From assembly GCA_013821585.1 (NCBI GenBank), contig JACDGO010000076.1:1-8216 (forward strand): a stretch of 8,216 nt of DNA, read 5' to 3'. Source of the DNA: Sphingomonadaceae bacterium. Lineage in GTDB: Bacteria; Pseudomonadota; Alphaproteobacteria; Sphingomonadales; Sphingomonadaceae. The notes beneath the pieces were generated by a model. The model was not told the DNA's origin. It searched no databases and saw only the letters and a program-made list of their open reading frames with translations. The position numbers were made by a program, and so were the translations under genes. This document shows, in pieces, positions 1 through 6,983 of the stretch (position 1 is the stretch's first letter; every line of letters starts with the position of its first letter).

Positions 1-1575
1 GTGCAGCACGCGATTGTGCTTGAGGTTGTGGAGCAGCGCGACCGGCGCGGCGACTGGATCGGAACTGAGGAACACCGCCGTCCCGTCGACGCGCTGTGGC
101 GGGCGCGCCGCGAGTACCGGGGCGAGATCGGCGAGAGGGATCGCGTCGCCGCGTGTCGCGCCGCTCAGCAAGCGGCGGCCCTTGAGCCAGGTGGCGATGA
201 CCGTACCGATCATTGCCGCGACAAGCAGCGGCACCCAGCCGCCCGCGACGACGCGCAGGATGTTCGCGCCGAAGAAGACGAGATCGAGCGTAAGCAGCGG
301 CGCGATGAATGCGACCGCCGCCGCCAGCCGCCATCGCCACAATTTCCAGATGACGATAAAGGCGAGCATGGTCGTGATGACCATCGTCCCCGTGACGGCG
401 ATACCGTAGGCCGCGGCCATCGCCGACGAGCTGCGGAAGCCATTGATGAGCAGAAGGACACCGACGAGGAGCAGCCAGTTCACCACCGGAACGTAGATTT
501 GCCCCGCGTGATGTTCGGATGTCTGGCGGATCGACATGCGCGGCAACAGACCCAGCGCGATCGCCTGCTGCGTCAGCGAATAGGCGCCGGTGATGACCGC
601 TTGGCTGGCGATCACCGTCGCGAAGGTCGCGATGACGACCAGACCCACGCGAAGGGCGTCGGGCGCCATCAGGAAGAACCAGTCGGCGTCGCCGAACGGC
701 GCGTGGGCGCGTGTGGCGGCTTCCAGCTTCGCCAGCGCGAAGGCGCCTTGGCCGAAATAGTTGAGCATCAACGCGGGAAAGACCAGCGCGAACCAGCCGA
801 TGCGGATCGGCAGCCGCCCGAAATGCCCCATGTCGGCGGTCAGCGCCTCCGCGCCGGTGACGGTCAGGAACACCGCACCGAGCACGAACAATCCCGTGAC
901 GCCGTGCCCGGCGAGGAAGACGATCGCGTAAGACGGGCTGAGCGCCGCGAGAATGCGCGGCTCGTCGAAGATGTGGATCGCGCCGAGCGCGCCGATCGCA
1001 ATAAACCAGACGATGCAAACCGGCCCGAACAGGCGCGCCACCCGCGCGGTGCCGTGCGCCTGAATCGCGAAGAGTCCTATCAAGGTCGCGACGGTGATGA
1101 CGAGAATGAGCGAAGGCGTCATGATCGGGGCGAGGCCGGGCACCGTCTGCAGCCCCTCGACAGCCGACAATACCGACAGCGCGGGCGTGATGATCGCGTC
1201 GCCATAGAAGAGCGCAGCGCCCGCCGCGCCCAACGTCAGGATGAGGACCGATCGGCTCGTCGCGCGCTGCGCGAGCGCCATCAGCGACAGCACGCCGCCC
1301 TCGCCATTGTTGTCGGCGCGCATCAGGAACAGGACGTATTTGACCGTGACGACGAGCGTCAGCGCCCAGATCGCGAGGCTTAGCACGCCCAGTATCTCGC
1401 CCCGGTCGATCCCGCCGCCCGCCGATTGCGCGAGCGCGAGACGGAACGCGTAAAGCGGGCTGGTGCCGATGTCGCCGAACACCACGCCGATCGCACCGAT
1501 CGTCAGCGCGACGGTGGCGGGGTGACGCGCCGTTTGGGGCCGTCTGTCGCGGCCGTTCTTTTTGGTGAGCTCCAT
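1..1575 (-). CDS. kup: Kup-family low-affinity K+ uptake protein, C-terminus cut by window edge
   Basis: This is an inner-membrane K+ transporter of the KUP/HAK/KT family, thought to take up K+ with protons. The minus-strand frame opens at ATG 1573-1575 and runs 525 codons to base 1 without a stop. Family proteins are usually about 620-650 residues, so roughly the last 100 residues (the soluble tail) lie outside. Visible family motifs are GDIGTSPLY (residues 34-42), [12 protein letters not shown] (90-101), [12 protein letters not shown] (123-134), [13 protein letters not shown] (241-253), NYFGQGA (272-278), YVPVVNW (361-367) and [12 protein letters not shown] (387-398). About a dozen hydrophobic helices end near residue 465. 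The tail then shows GTAVFLS and [12 protein letters not shown], typical of the cytosolic part. The start fits the family N-terminus, but the Shine-Dalgarno is weak (GAGG only 2-3 bases upstream). It lies downstream of nusG on the same strand, with a candidate promoter of its own. No frameshift or missing motif is seen. Confidence 0.95.
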   Translation of the reverse strand, partial: MELTKKNGRDRRPQTARHPATVALTIGAIGVVFGDIGTSPLYAFRLALAQSAGGGIDRGEILGVLSLAIWALTLVVTVKYVLFLMRADNNGEGGVLSLMALAQRATSRSVLILTLGAAGAALFYGDAIITPALSVLSAVEGLQTVPGLAPIMTPSLILVITVATLIGLFAIQAHGTARVARLFGPVCIVWFIAIGALGAIHIFDEPRILAALSPSYAIVFLAGHGVTGLFVLGAVFLTVTGAEALTADMGHFGRLPIRIGWFALVFPALMLNYFGQGAFALAKLEAATRAHAPFGDADWFFLMAPDALRVGLVVIATFATVIASQAVITGAYSLTQQAIALGLLPRMSIRQTSEHHAGQIYVPVVNWLLLVGVLLLINGFRSSSAMAAAYGIAVTGTMVITTMLAFIVIWKLWRWRLAAAVAFIAPLLTLDLVFFGANILRVVAGGWVPLLVAAMIGTVIATWLKGRRLLSGATRGDAIPLADLAPVLAARPPQRVDGTAVFLSSDPVAAPVALLHNLKHNRVLH

Positions 1576-1606
1576 GACCTCGCGAAGCACGGTCGGACGT
1601 CAGGAT

Positions 1607-1635
1607 GCTATATGAAGAGCCGCTCTCGACGTAAG
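1607..1635 (-). promoter_or_regulatory. Candidate promoter for kup
   Basis: Read on the minus strand there is CTTACG (1635-1630), a 17-base spacer, then TATAGC (1612-1607), about 30 bases before the kup ATG. The spacing is ideal for a sigma-70-type promoter, but the match to consensus is only moderate. The spacer contains a perfect 11-base inverted repeat AGAGC-n-GCTCT (1616-1626), which could be an operator or chance. It suggests that kup can be transcribed independently of nusG. Confidence 0.3.
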
Positions 1636-1673
1636 GATTGCATTAAGGAGGACAGCCGGTCGAGCGCCGTCTC

Positions 1674-1694
1674 CGGTTTAGCGCCGCTAAACCG
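1674..1694 (-). terminator. Perfect 10-bp inverted repeat downstream of nusG; possible terminator or processing hairpin
   Basis: Bases 1674-1683 (CGGTTTAGCG) and 1685-1694 (CGCTAAACCG) are exact reverse complements around a single central base. The RNA stem would lose its innermost pairs to make a workable loop. It lies 30-50 bases past the nusG stop and about 100 bases before kup. No T-run follows on the minus strand, so a classical intrinsic terminator is not shown. A dyad-binding protein site is an alternative reading of the near-perfect palindrome. Confidence 0.4.
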
Positions 1695-1702
1695 CGTGCG
1701 GT

Positions 1703-1733
1703 CGCCAAGTAGCGGTTACGCCGTCACTTGGCG
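1703..1733 (-). terminator. Hairpin overlapping the nusG stop codon
   Basis: CGCCAAGT (1703-1710) is the exact reverse complement of ACTTGGCG (1726-1733). The 15-base loop between them can form a small inner GCG/CGC stem. On the nusG transcript the 5' arm is made of the last codons (Ala-Lys) and the first base of TGA, so the stop codon sits at the stem-loop edge. There is no T-tract. Together with the next inverted repeat it gives two tandem hairpins at the nusG 3' end. They may attenuate read-through into kup or protect the 3' end. Confidence 0.35.
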
Positions 1734-2260
1734 CGCTCGACCTGTTCAAATTCCAATTCAACAGGCGTCGCGCGGCCGAAGATGCTGACGCTGACCTTCA
1801 CCCGGCTCCTGTCGAAGTCGAGTTCCTCGACCAGGCCGTTGAAGCTCGCGAACGGGCCATCGAGGACTTTGACGCTGTCGCCGATCTCGTAGTCGACCTT
1901 GATCTTCTGCTTGGGCGCTGCGGCGGCTTCCTCGCGGGTGTTGAGGATGCGCGCGGCCTCGGCTTCCGTGATCGGCTGCGGCTTGCCCGAGCTGCCGAGA
2001 AAGCCCGTCACCTTCGGCGTGTTCTTGACGAGATGATAGACGTCGTCGTTCATGCTCAGCTTGGCGAGCACATAGCCGGGGAAGAACTTGCGTTCGGACT
2101 GGACTTTCTTTCCGCGCCGAACCTCGGTCACGGTCTCGGTCGGGACTTCGACCGATTCGACCAGCGCGTCGAGGCCGAGGCGCATCGCGTCCGCCATGAT
2201 CGCGTCGCGGACCTTGTTCTCGAAGCCCGAATAGGCGTGGATGATGTACCAGCGCGACAT
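1724..2260 (-). CDS. nusG: Transcription termination/antitermination factor NusG
   Basis: NusG binds the RNA polymerase clamp, suppresses pausing, and links polymerase to Rho or to the leading ribosome (NusE/S10). The 178-residue length is normal for the family. The N-terminal NGN domain spans about residues 2-110. It starts with SRWYIIHAYSGFENKVRDAI and contains the conserved KFFPGYVLAKL (58-68) and VYHLVKNTPKVTGFLG (74-89). After a short Ala/Lys-rich linker, the C-terminal KOW domain begins at YEIGDSVKVLDGPFASFNG (124-142) and ends in a typical PVELEFEQVERA segment. The start ATG (2258-2260) has AAGGG about 6 bases upstream and lies 10 bp after the secE stop, so the two genes are almost certainly co-transcribed. 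The unusual point is the neighbour: kup, not rplK, follows. Confidence 0.98.
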   Translation of the reverse strand: MSRWYIIHAYSGFENKVRDAIMADAMRLGLDALVESVEVPTETVTEVRRGKKVQSERKFFPGYVLAKLSMNDDVYHLVKNTPKVTGFLGSSGKPQPITEAEAARILNTREEAAAAPKQKIKVDYEIGDSVKVLDGPFASFNGLVEELDFDRSRVKVSVSIFGRATPVELEFEQVERAK

Positions 2261-2270
2261 GCGAAACCCT

Positions 2271-2468
2271 TTAGCCGAGGAGTTTGAGGAGGGCCTGGAC
2301 GATCGAACTGAACACGCTGTCGAGGCCGAAGAAGAACACCGCGAGCACCGTCGTCATGATCAGCACCATGACGGTGGTCATCATCGTCTCGCGCCCCGTC
2401 GGCCACACCACCTTCGCGGTCTCCGCGCGGACCTGCCGGATGAATTCGCCTGGGGAGACTCTGGCCAT
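2271..2468 (-). CDS. secE: Preprotein translocase subunit SecE (short single-helix form)
   Basis: SecE clamps SecY in the SecYEG protein-export channel of the inner membrane. The protein is 65 residues, the usual size of the single-helix SecE of alphaproteobacteria (E. coli SecE has three helices). It shows an amphipathic N-terminal helix, PGEFIRQVRAETAKVVWPTG (residues 6-25), with the conserved KVVWPT core. A single membrane helix runs from about residue 29 to 48 (TMMTTVMVLIMTTVLAVFFFG region), followed by a short C-terminal tail. ATG at 2466-2468 is chosen because the protein starts at the expected MARVSPGEF and AAGGA lies about 10 bases upstream. The same frame is open further upstream, but an extension to 2708 would translate straight through tRNA-Trp and is rejected. 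It pairs with nusG, 10 bp downstream. Confidence 0.94.
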   Translation of the reverse strand: MARVSPGEFIRQVRAETAKVVWPTGRETMMTTVMVLIMTTVLAVFFFGLDSVFSSIVQALLKLLG

Positions 2469-2546
2469 TTCCGTGCATTCCTTCGGGGCAGCCGCCCGGC
2501 CCCGGAAAGCCCGGAACCGTCGTCTCGCCGATGTCGCGAAGGCGCT

Positions 2547-2575
2547 GACATAGCGGCGGGGCGGGGCGGTTGCAA
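2547..2575 (-). promoter_or_regulatory. Probable secE-nusG promoter
   Basis: On the minus strand TTGCAA (2575-2570) is followed by a C/G-only spacer of exactly 17 bases and then TATGTC (2552-2547). It begins only 6 bases after the encoded CCA end of tRNA-Trp and would start transcription near 2540. That leaves a leader of about 70 bases before secE. The -35/-10 pair resembles housekeeping promoters that I recall from sphingomonads. It would let secE-nusG be expressed independently of the tRNA. Confidence 0.55.
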
Positions 2576-2580
2576 GCGGT

Positions 2581-2657
2581 TGGCAGGAGTGGAGGGATTC
2601 GAACCCACGACCCTCGGTTTTGGAGACCGATGCTCTAACCAGCTGAGCTACACTCCT
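2581..2657 (-). tRNA. tRNA-Trp (anticodon CCA)
   Basis: A complete cloverleaf reads on the minus strand. Acceptor AGGAGTG pairs with CACTCCT. The D arm is GCTC/GAGC with AGCTGGTTA in the loop. The anticodon stem TCGGT/ACCGA carries loop CTCCAAA, so the anticodon is CCA (2621-2623) for the tryptophan codon UGG. The variable loop is GGGTC, and the T arm is GTGGG-TTCGAAT-CCCTC. The T stem has one U-U mismatch (50-64), which I believe is common in tRNA-Trp of this class. Discriminator G73 and the 3' CCA are encoded. It lies between the GGDEF-EAL gene and secE; tRNA-Trp just upstream of secE-nusG is a frequent bacterial arrangement. Confidence 0.98.
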
Positions 2658-2674
2658 GCACGCCGGAGATTCGC

Positions 2675-2703
2675 GTCTAGCCGACAATCCTCGCGCTGAG
2701 CAA
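2675..2703 (-). promoter_or_regulatory. Candidate tRNA-Trp promoter
   Basis: Minus-strand TTGCTC (2703-2698), a 17-base spacer, and CTAGAC (2680-2675) lie about 17 bases before the tRNA 5' end. The spacing and position are right, but the -10 match is poor. It is the best candidate in the 95-bp gap between the GGDEF-EAL gene and the tRNA. Confidence 0.3.
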
Positions 2704-2752
2704 GGCAAGCGCCGACCTCGATGGGGTCAACGAGCAACGCCTGTGGGACGGT

Positions 2753-5092
2753 TCAAGCGACCGCGCGGTCGATGTCGAACAGGCGGCGCGCTTCGGGGGC
2801 GGGCATCGGGCGGCCGAACAGATAGCCCTGAACCTTGCGGCAGCCGAGGCGGCGGACCATTTCGTATTCCGCTTCGGTCTCGACGCCTTCGGCCGTTGTC
2901 GACATGCCGAGGCTGTCGGCCATCGCCACCACCGCGCGAATGATCGCCAGCGCCTCGCGCGCGTTCTTCGCCGCGCCCTGCACGAAGCTGCGGTCGATCT
3001 TGATGGTGTTGAAGCGGGTCTTGGACAGATAGCCGAGCGACGAATAGCCGGTGCCGAAATCGTCGAGCGCGAGCGAGACGCCGAGGCGCAACAGCTGTTC
3101 GAGCACTTGGAGCGCGCCGTTACCTTCGCGCAAGAACACGCTTTCGGTGACCTCGAGCTCGAGCCGGTGCGCGGGCAGGCGGCTGTGCGAGAGCGCCGAG
3201 ACCACCGCGGTGACGAAATTCGCATCCGAGAGCTGCTCGGCGGATACGTTGACCGCGAGCCGCACCGTGTCCGGCCAGCGCATCGCCTCGGTGCACGCGG
3301 TGCGTAGTACCCACTCGCCGATCGGCCCGATCAGGCGCGCGTCCTCGGCGACGGGAACGAAGCGCATCGGGCTGACCGATCCGAGCTCGGGATTGTTCCA
3401 GCGCAGCAGCGCCTCGAAACTTTCGATCGCGCCGCCGTCGGCCGCGACGACCGGCTGATAGTGGAGGAGGAATTCGTTGCGTTCGAGTGCCTTCCTTAGC
3501 GCGATTTCGAGGACGCGGCGTTCCTCGGCGTGAACATGAAGCTGCGGCTCATAGGCGTTGTGCGCCGCGCCGCCCTGATCCTTCGAGCGATAGAGCGCGA
3601 GGTCGGCCGAGCGGATCAATGTTTCGACCGTGCGCCCGTCGCGCGGACCGATCGCGCTGCCGACGCTCGCGCCGATGTAGAGCGTATGCTGATCGACCTC
3701 ATAGGGTCGCGACAACGTTTCGATTATTTGCTGCGCGAGCTTGAGGAGCGCCGCGCTGTCGCCCGCATCGGGCACAACGACTCCGAATTCGTCCCCGCCC
3801 AGGCGGCCGCAGGTCTGTTTTTCGCCGACCAGTCCGCGCAGCCGCTCGGCGACGCGCGTGAGCAGCCGGTCGCCGATCGGATGGCCGAGGGTGTCGTTGA
3901 TCGCCTTGAAACGGTCGAGGTCGATCATCAGGAACGCGCATTTGCCGCGCCAGCGCTCGGCCTCGGTCATAGCCTCGCCAAGCGCCTCGGTGACCTGTAG
4001 CCGGTTTGGCAGGCCGGTGAGCGTGTCATAGCGCGCCATGTGGTTGATCTTGTCGGCGCTGCGGCGCTGCGCGGTGACGTCGGAACCGACGCCGCGGAAG
4101 CCCAAGAAGCCGCCGCGATCGTCGTAGCGCGGCGACGCCGAAAGCTCCCACCAGTGAACTTCGGTGCCGATCGTTACCGGGAGAATGAGATCGGAAAAGC
4201 TCTCGCGTTTTTTCAGGCGCTCGGCGAGTTCGCGCAAGCCGGCGGAGAAATTGCCCGCGTCCCACGCTTCGGCAGCGAGGATCTGGAGCAGCGGCTTGGC
4301 CTCGAGCGCTTCGCTATCGACGCCGAGCGCGTAGGCGAAGCGGGGCGAGACGTGCGTCAGGCACTTCGACGCGTCGGTCTGCCACATCCAGTCGCCGCCG
4401 GAATCGTCGAATTCACGCAGGAGCAGACTGACGACCTCGTTCTTTTCTGCGAGGGCGAGTTCGGCGGCTTCGTGAAGAATGTAGTTTCGACCGGCGATGA
4501 GGCACGCGCCCGACAGGCCGACCGCGAAGATCGCGGCGATGACGGCGACAAGGTCGTAGTGCAATTGCCACATGGTCAACGCCAGACTCGCGCCCATGAC
4601 GATCAAATAGAAGCAGGTAGCGAGCGGCAGCGCCGATAGCGCGAACGCGGCCGCCGCCATCAGCACCGTGCACGCCGCCCAGATGACGAGGAGCTCGGAC
4701 GGTCCGCAATAGCGGCCGAACAGCAGCGGCGCCGCGCCCCAGCTAATGCCGACGCAGGTCGACCAAATCGTCTCGCGATGGAACTCCGCCTGTGTCGCGG
4801 TCTGGATTTCCCACTTCGAATTGCGCAGTTTTCCGTGGACCACCAGCGCCGCGATGAACGCGGACAGCAGCCCCCAGCCATAAAGCTCAAAGGTCGGCGC
4901 TCGACCTCGCAGGATGAAGACGAGCGCCGCGATTCCGAGCAGACTCGACACGAACCGCAGCGGTGCGAGACGGCGAATAACGTTGATCTGCGCCGCGCGT
5001 ACGCCGCCCCAGTCGACGTCGCGCGGCTGGGTAATGCCGAGGACGGTGCCCCAGTCGGGAAGGGCGGCGGTCGCGGTGCTGGGCTTTGTCAC
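2753..5092 (-). CDS. Membrane-anchored PAS-GGDEF-EAL cyclic-di-GMP signalling protein
   Basis: This 779-residue inner-membrane protein probably makes and/or degrades cyclic di-GMP, a second messenger for the motile/sessile switch. About six hydrophobic helices lie at residues 44-62, 71-87, 109-127, 133-152, 155-175 and 179-201. This sensor is not assigned to a named family here. A PAS domain follows (about 230-345; WMWQTD start, GVGSDVTAQRR end). The GGDEF domain (about 346-510) has RYDTLTGLPNR, DLDRFKAINDTLGH and intact GGDEF (432-436). The inhibitory I-site RxxD is absent (GEKQ in its place). The EAL domain (about 525-775) keeps every expected metal and catalytic residue: E560 of EALLRW, N615, E647, D677/D678 in DDFGTGYSS, K698, E735 and Q755. 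The phosphodiesterase is therefore likely active. The start is GTG 5090-5092 with a poor ribosome site (AGGGG almost touching it). It lies 59 bp after the acyl-AMP ligase gene, possibly in one transcript. Confidence 0.95.
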   Translation of the reverse strand: MTKPSTATAALPDWGTVLGITQPRDVDWGGVRAAQINVIRRLAPLRFVSSLLGIAALVFILRGRAPTFELYGWGLLSAFIAALVVHGKLRNSKWEIQTATQAEFHRETIWSTCVGISWGAAPLLFGRYCGPSELLVIWAACTVLMAAAAFALSALPLATCFYLIVMGASLALTMWQLHYDLVAVIAAIFAVGLSGACLIAGRNYILHEAAELALAEKNEVVSLLLREFDDSGGDWMWQTDASKCLTHVSPRFAYALGVDSEALEAKPLLQILAAEAWDAGNFSAGLRELAERLKKRESFSDLILPVTIGTEVHWWELSASPRYDDRGGFLGFRGVGSDVTAQRRSADKINHMARYDTLTGLPNRLQVTEALGEAMTEAERWRGKCAFLMIDLDRFKAINDTLGHPIGDRLLTRVAERLRGLVGEKQTCGRLGGDEFGVVVPDAGDSAALLKLAQQIIETLSRPYEVDQHTLYIGASVGSAIGPRDGRTVETLIRSADLALYRSKDQGGAAHNAYEPQLHVHAEERRVLEIALRKALERNEFLLHYQPVVAADGGAIESFEALLRWNNPELGSVSPMRFVPVAEDARLIGPIGEWVLRTACTEAMRWPDTVRLAVNVSAEQLSDANFVTAVVSALSHSRLPAHRLELEVTESVFLREGNGALQVLEQLLRLGVSLALDDFGTGYSSLGYLSKTRFNTIKIDRSFVQGAAKNAREALAIIRAVVAMADSLGMSTTAEGVETEAEYEMVRRLGCRKVQGYLFGRPMPAPEARRLFDIDRAVA

Positions 5093-5151
5093 GCCCCTGC
5101 GATAGCGGCGATAAGTTAGCGTTCGGTAAGCGGCGCGTCAGCCGCGCATCG

Positions 5152-6909
5152 TCAGGCCGCGAGGGCGTAGGGCTGAATTTCACCCGATAGATATTGCGTT
5201 CGCGCCTTGGCGCGGCTCAATTTACCCGAGCTGGTGCGCGGAAGCGTGCGCGGCGGCACCAGTTCGATCACGCAATTCATTCCTGTGATCGAGCGCACCT
5301 TGTCGCGGATGTCCTCGCGCAGGCGCGTGCGCTCGGCGTCGTCGGTCGTACGGCATTGGACGAGCACAGCGGGTGTTTCCTCGCCGCCCGGAGTCGTGAT
5401 CGCGAAGGCGGCGATGTCTCCCGACTTGAAGCCGGGCAGTTGCTCGACCGCCCATTCGATGTCCTGCGGCCAGTGATTCTTGCCGTTGATGATGATCATG
5501 TCCTTCGCCCGACCGACGATGTAGACATAGCCGTCCGAAAGATAGCCCATGTCGCCGGTGTCGAGCCAGCCATCGCGGAGGCAGGCCGCGGTCGCCTCCG
5601 CATCGCGATAATAGCCCGTCATGATAGACGGGCCAGACGCCCAGAGCTTGCCGATCGCGCGCTCGGGGAGCGTCTCGCCGTCTTCGTCGCGGATCTCGAC
5701 GCGCATGTCGCGCACCGGCTTGCCGCAATTGACGACCGCGCGGTAGCGCTGCGGCCGGCCGCCGTCGCGATCGGCGCCCGACAATTCCGTCTCCTCGACC
5801 AGTTCGACGACGATGCCTTCGCCCGGCGGCATGATCGAGACGGCCAATGTGGCCTCGGCCAAGCCGTAGCTTGGCGTGAAGGCGCGCGCCTCAAAACCCG
5901 CGTCGGCGAACGCGTCGACGAACGCCTGCATGACGTCGGGGCGGATCATGTCCGCGCCGTTGCCCGCGAGCCGCCAGCGCGAGAGGTCGAAGCGATTGGC
6001 GGGGTGCGTCTGGCTCGAGATGCGCCGCGCGCAGATTTCATAACCGAAGGTCGGCGAATATGAGATCGTCGTGCCCTTGTGACGGCTGATCAGGTCGAGC
6101 CACGCGAGCGGGCGGCGCGCGAAATCCTCGGTCCTAAGGTAATCGGTCGAAACCTGGTTGGCGACCGGCGAGAGCAGGCACCCGACGAGCCCCATGTCAT
6201 GGTACCAGGGCAGCCAAGATATGCAGCGATCGCCCTCGCGCACTTCCATGCCGTGCGAATGCGCGGCGAGGTTGTTCAGCAGCGCCCGGTGCGTGACCGC
6301 GACGCCGTGCGGAAAGCGCGTCGATCCGCTCGAATATTGAAGATAAGCGATATCGTCGGGCGCGGCGCGCGGAAGATCGGTGTGAGGGGCGAGTCGTTCG
6401 CCGAGCGCCTCCCAAGCGATCGCACGCGTTCCCGCTGCGGCTGCCGCCTCCCGCGCCATGGCCTCGAGTTCGGCGGGGTGGAGAAGCAGCACAGGATCGG
6501 CGCTCCGGAGCTGAACGGCGAGCTGATCGATATACGACGCCTGGCCACCGAACGACGTCGGCAGCGGCAGCGGCACCGGCCACGCACCCGCATAGATGCA
6601 TGCAAAGAATAGCGCGGCGAATTCGGGACCGGTTTCGGCGATCAGCGCGACGCGATCACGAGGCGTGATACCGTCCGCGATCAGCCGTCGCGCCATCGCC
6701 AGAGCGTCATCGCGCAGCTCGTGAAAAGGATAGGCGCGCGTCAGCTTGCCGCGCGCATCGTGAAAATTGATACCGCGAACGCCCTGCGCGGCGTAGTCGA
6801 GCGCCTCGCCAACGGTCGCGAAGTCGGACAAGCGACGCGGTTGCGCGCAGTCCGTCGGAGTCGCCGTCAAGGCGATATCCGTCGACGGCTTCTCGATAAC
6901 ATCGTGCAA
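5152..6909 (-). CDS. Fatty acyl-AMP ligase-like adenylate-forming enzyme
   Basis: An ANL-superfamily enzyme of 585 residues that should activate a carboxylic (probably fatty) acid as acyl-AMP. Motifs in order are the P-loop YSSGSTRFPHGV (192-203), SWLPWYHDMGLVG (231-243), YGLAEATL (348-355), LDTGDMGYL (449-457), GRAKDMIIINGKNHWPQDIE (466-485) and PRTSSGKLSR with K563 (557-566). WLPWYHDMG, YGLAEATL, NHWPQDIE and the roughly 35-residue insertion after 360 point to the fatty acyl-AMP ligase (FAAL) group, which usually hands acyl groups to acyl carrier proteins, rather than to acyl-CoA synthetases. The P-loop has His where PKGV enzymes have Lys. The start is TTG 6907-6909, with GAAAGG 7 bases upstream; an ATG at 6928-6930 is out of frame. 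No carrier protein or polyketide synthase lies within the window, so the pathway is unknown. Membrane or sphingolipid synthesis is a guess. It diverges from recX. Confidence 0.88.
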   Translation of the reverse strand: MHDVIEKPSTDIALTATPTDCAQPRRLSDFATVGEALDYAAQGVRGINFHDARGKLTRAYPFHELRDDALAMARRLIADGITPRDRVALIAETGPEFAALFFACIYAGAWPVPLPLPTSFGGQASYIDQLAVQLRSADPVLLLHPAELEAMAREAAAAAGTRAIAWEALGERLAPHTDLPRAAPDDIAYLQYSSGSTRFPHGVAVTHRALLNNLAAHSHGMEVREGDRCISWLPWYHDMGLVGCLLSPVANQVSTDYLRTEDFARRPLAWLDLISRHKGTTISYSPTFGYEICARRISSQTHPANRFDLSRWRLAGNGADMIRPDVMQAFVDAFADAGFEARAFTPSYGLAEATLAVSIMPPGEGIVVELVEETELSGADRDGGRPQRYRAVVNCGKPVRDMRVEIRDEDGETLPERAIGKLWASGPSIMTGYYRDAEATAACLRDGWLDTGDMGYLSDGYVYIVGRAKDMIIINGKNHWPQDIEWAVEQLPGFKSGDIAAFAITTPGGEETPAVLVQCRTTDDAERTRLREDIRDKVRSITGMNCVIELVPPRTLPRTSSGKLSRAKARTQYLSGEIQPYALAA

Positions 6910-6983
6910 GGCCGCGCCTTTCGCTGCATTCTTCCCGAAGGACGTCTCTAGCGGACCGCCCGCGTTCTAAATCCGGCCCGACT

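Noticed and set aside
1..1383. Long plus-strand open frame (460 codons)
   Set aside because: It is antisense to kup, whose motifs run the full length. The product is a low-complexity Arg/Asp/Glu/Gln-rich string typical of the reverse of hydrophobic G+C-rich codons, with no recognisable domain.
1643..1652. Shine-Dalgarno-like TTAAGGAGGA on the plus strand
   Set aside because: No start codon lies at a suitable distance with a usable frame, and the reverse strand here is the nusG-kup gap.
2581..2657. tRNA gene as an integration (attachment) site
   Set aside because: No integrase, no direct repeat of the tRNA 3' end, and housekeeping genes flank it on both sides, so no island is evident.
2469..2708. 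N-terminal extension of SecE to 145 residues
   Set aside because: The extension would be translated from the tRNA-Trp gene and the secE promoter/leader. SecE homology starts at residue MARVSPGEF and a ribosome site is present there.
2710..2732. Hairpin after the GGDEF-EAL gene (GACC/GGTC core extended by two G-U pairs)
   Set aside because: Only 8 pairs with two wobbles on the RNA, a 7-base loop and no T-run. Too weak to call a terminator without expression data.
5194..6063. Plus-strand open frame of 289 codons
   Set aside because: Antisense to the acyl-AMP ligase, which has continuous family motifs. Composition is that of a shadow frame.
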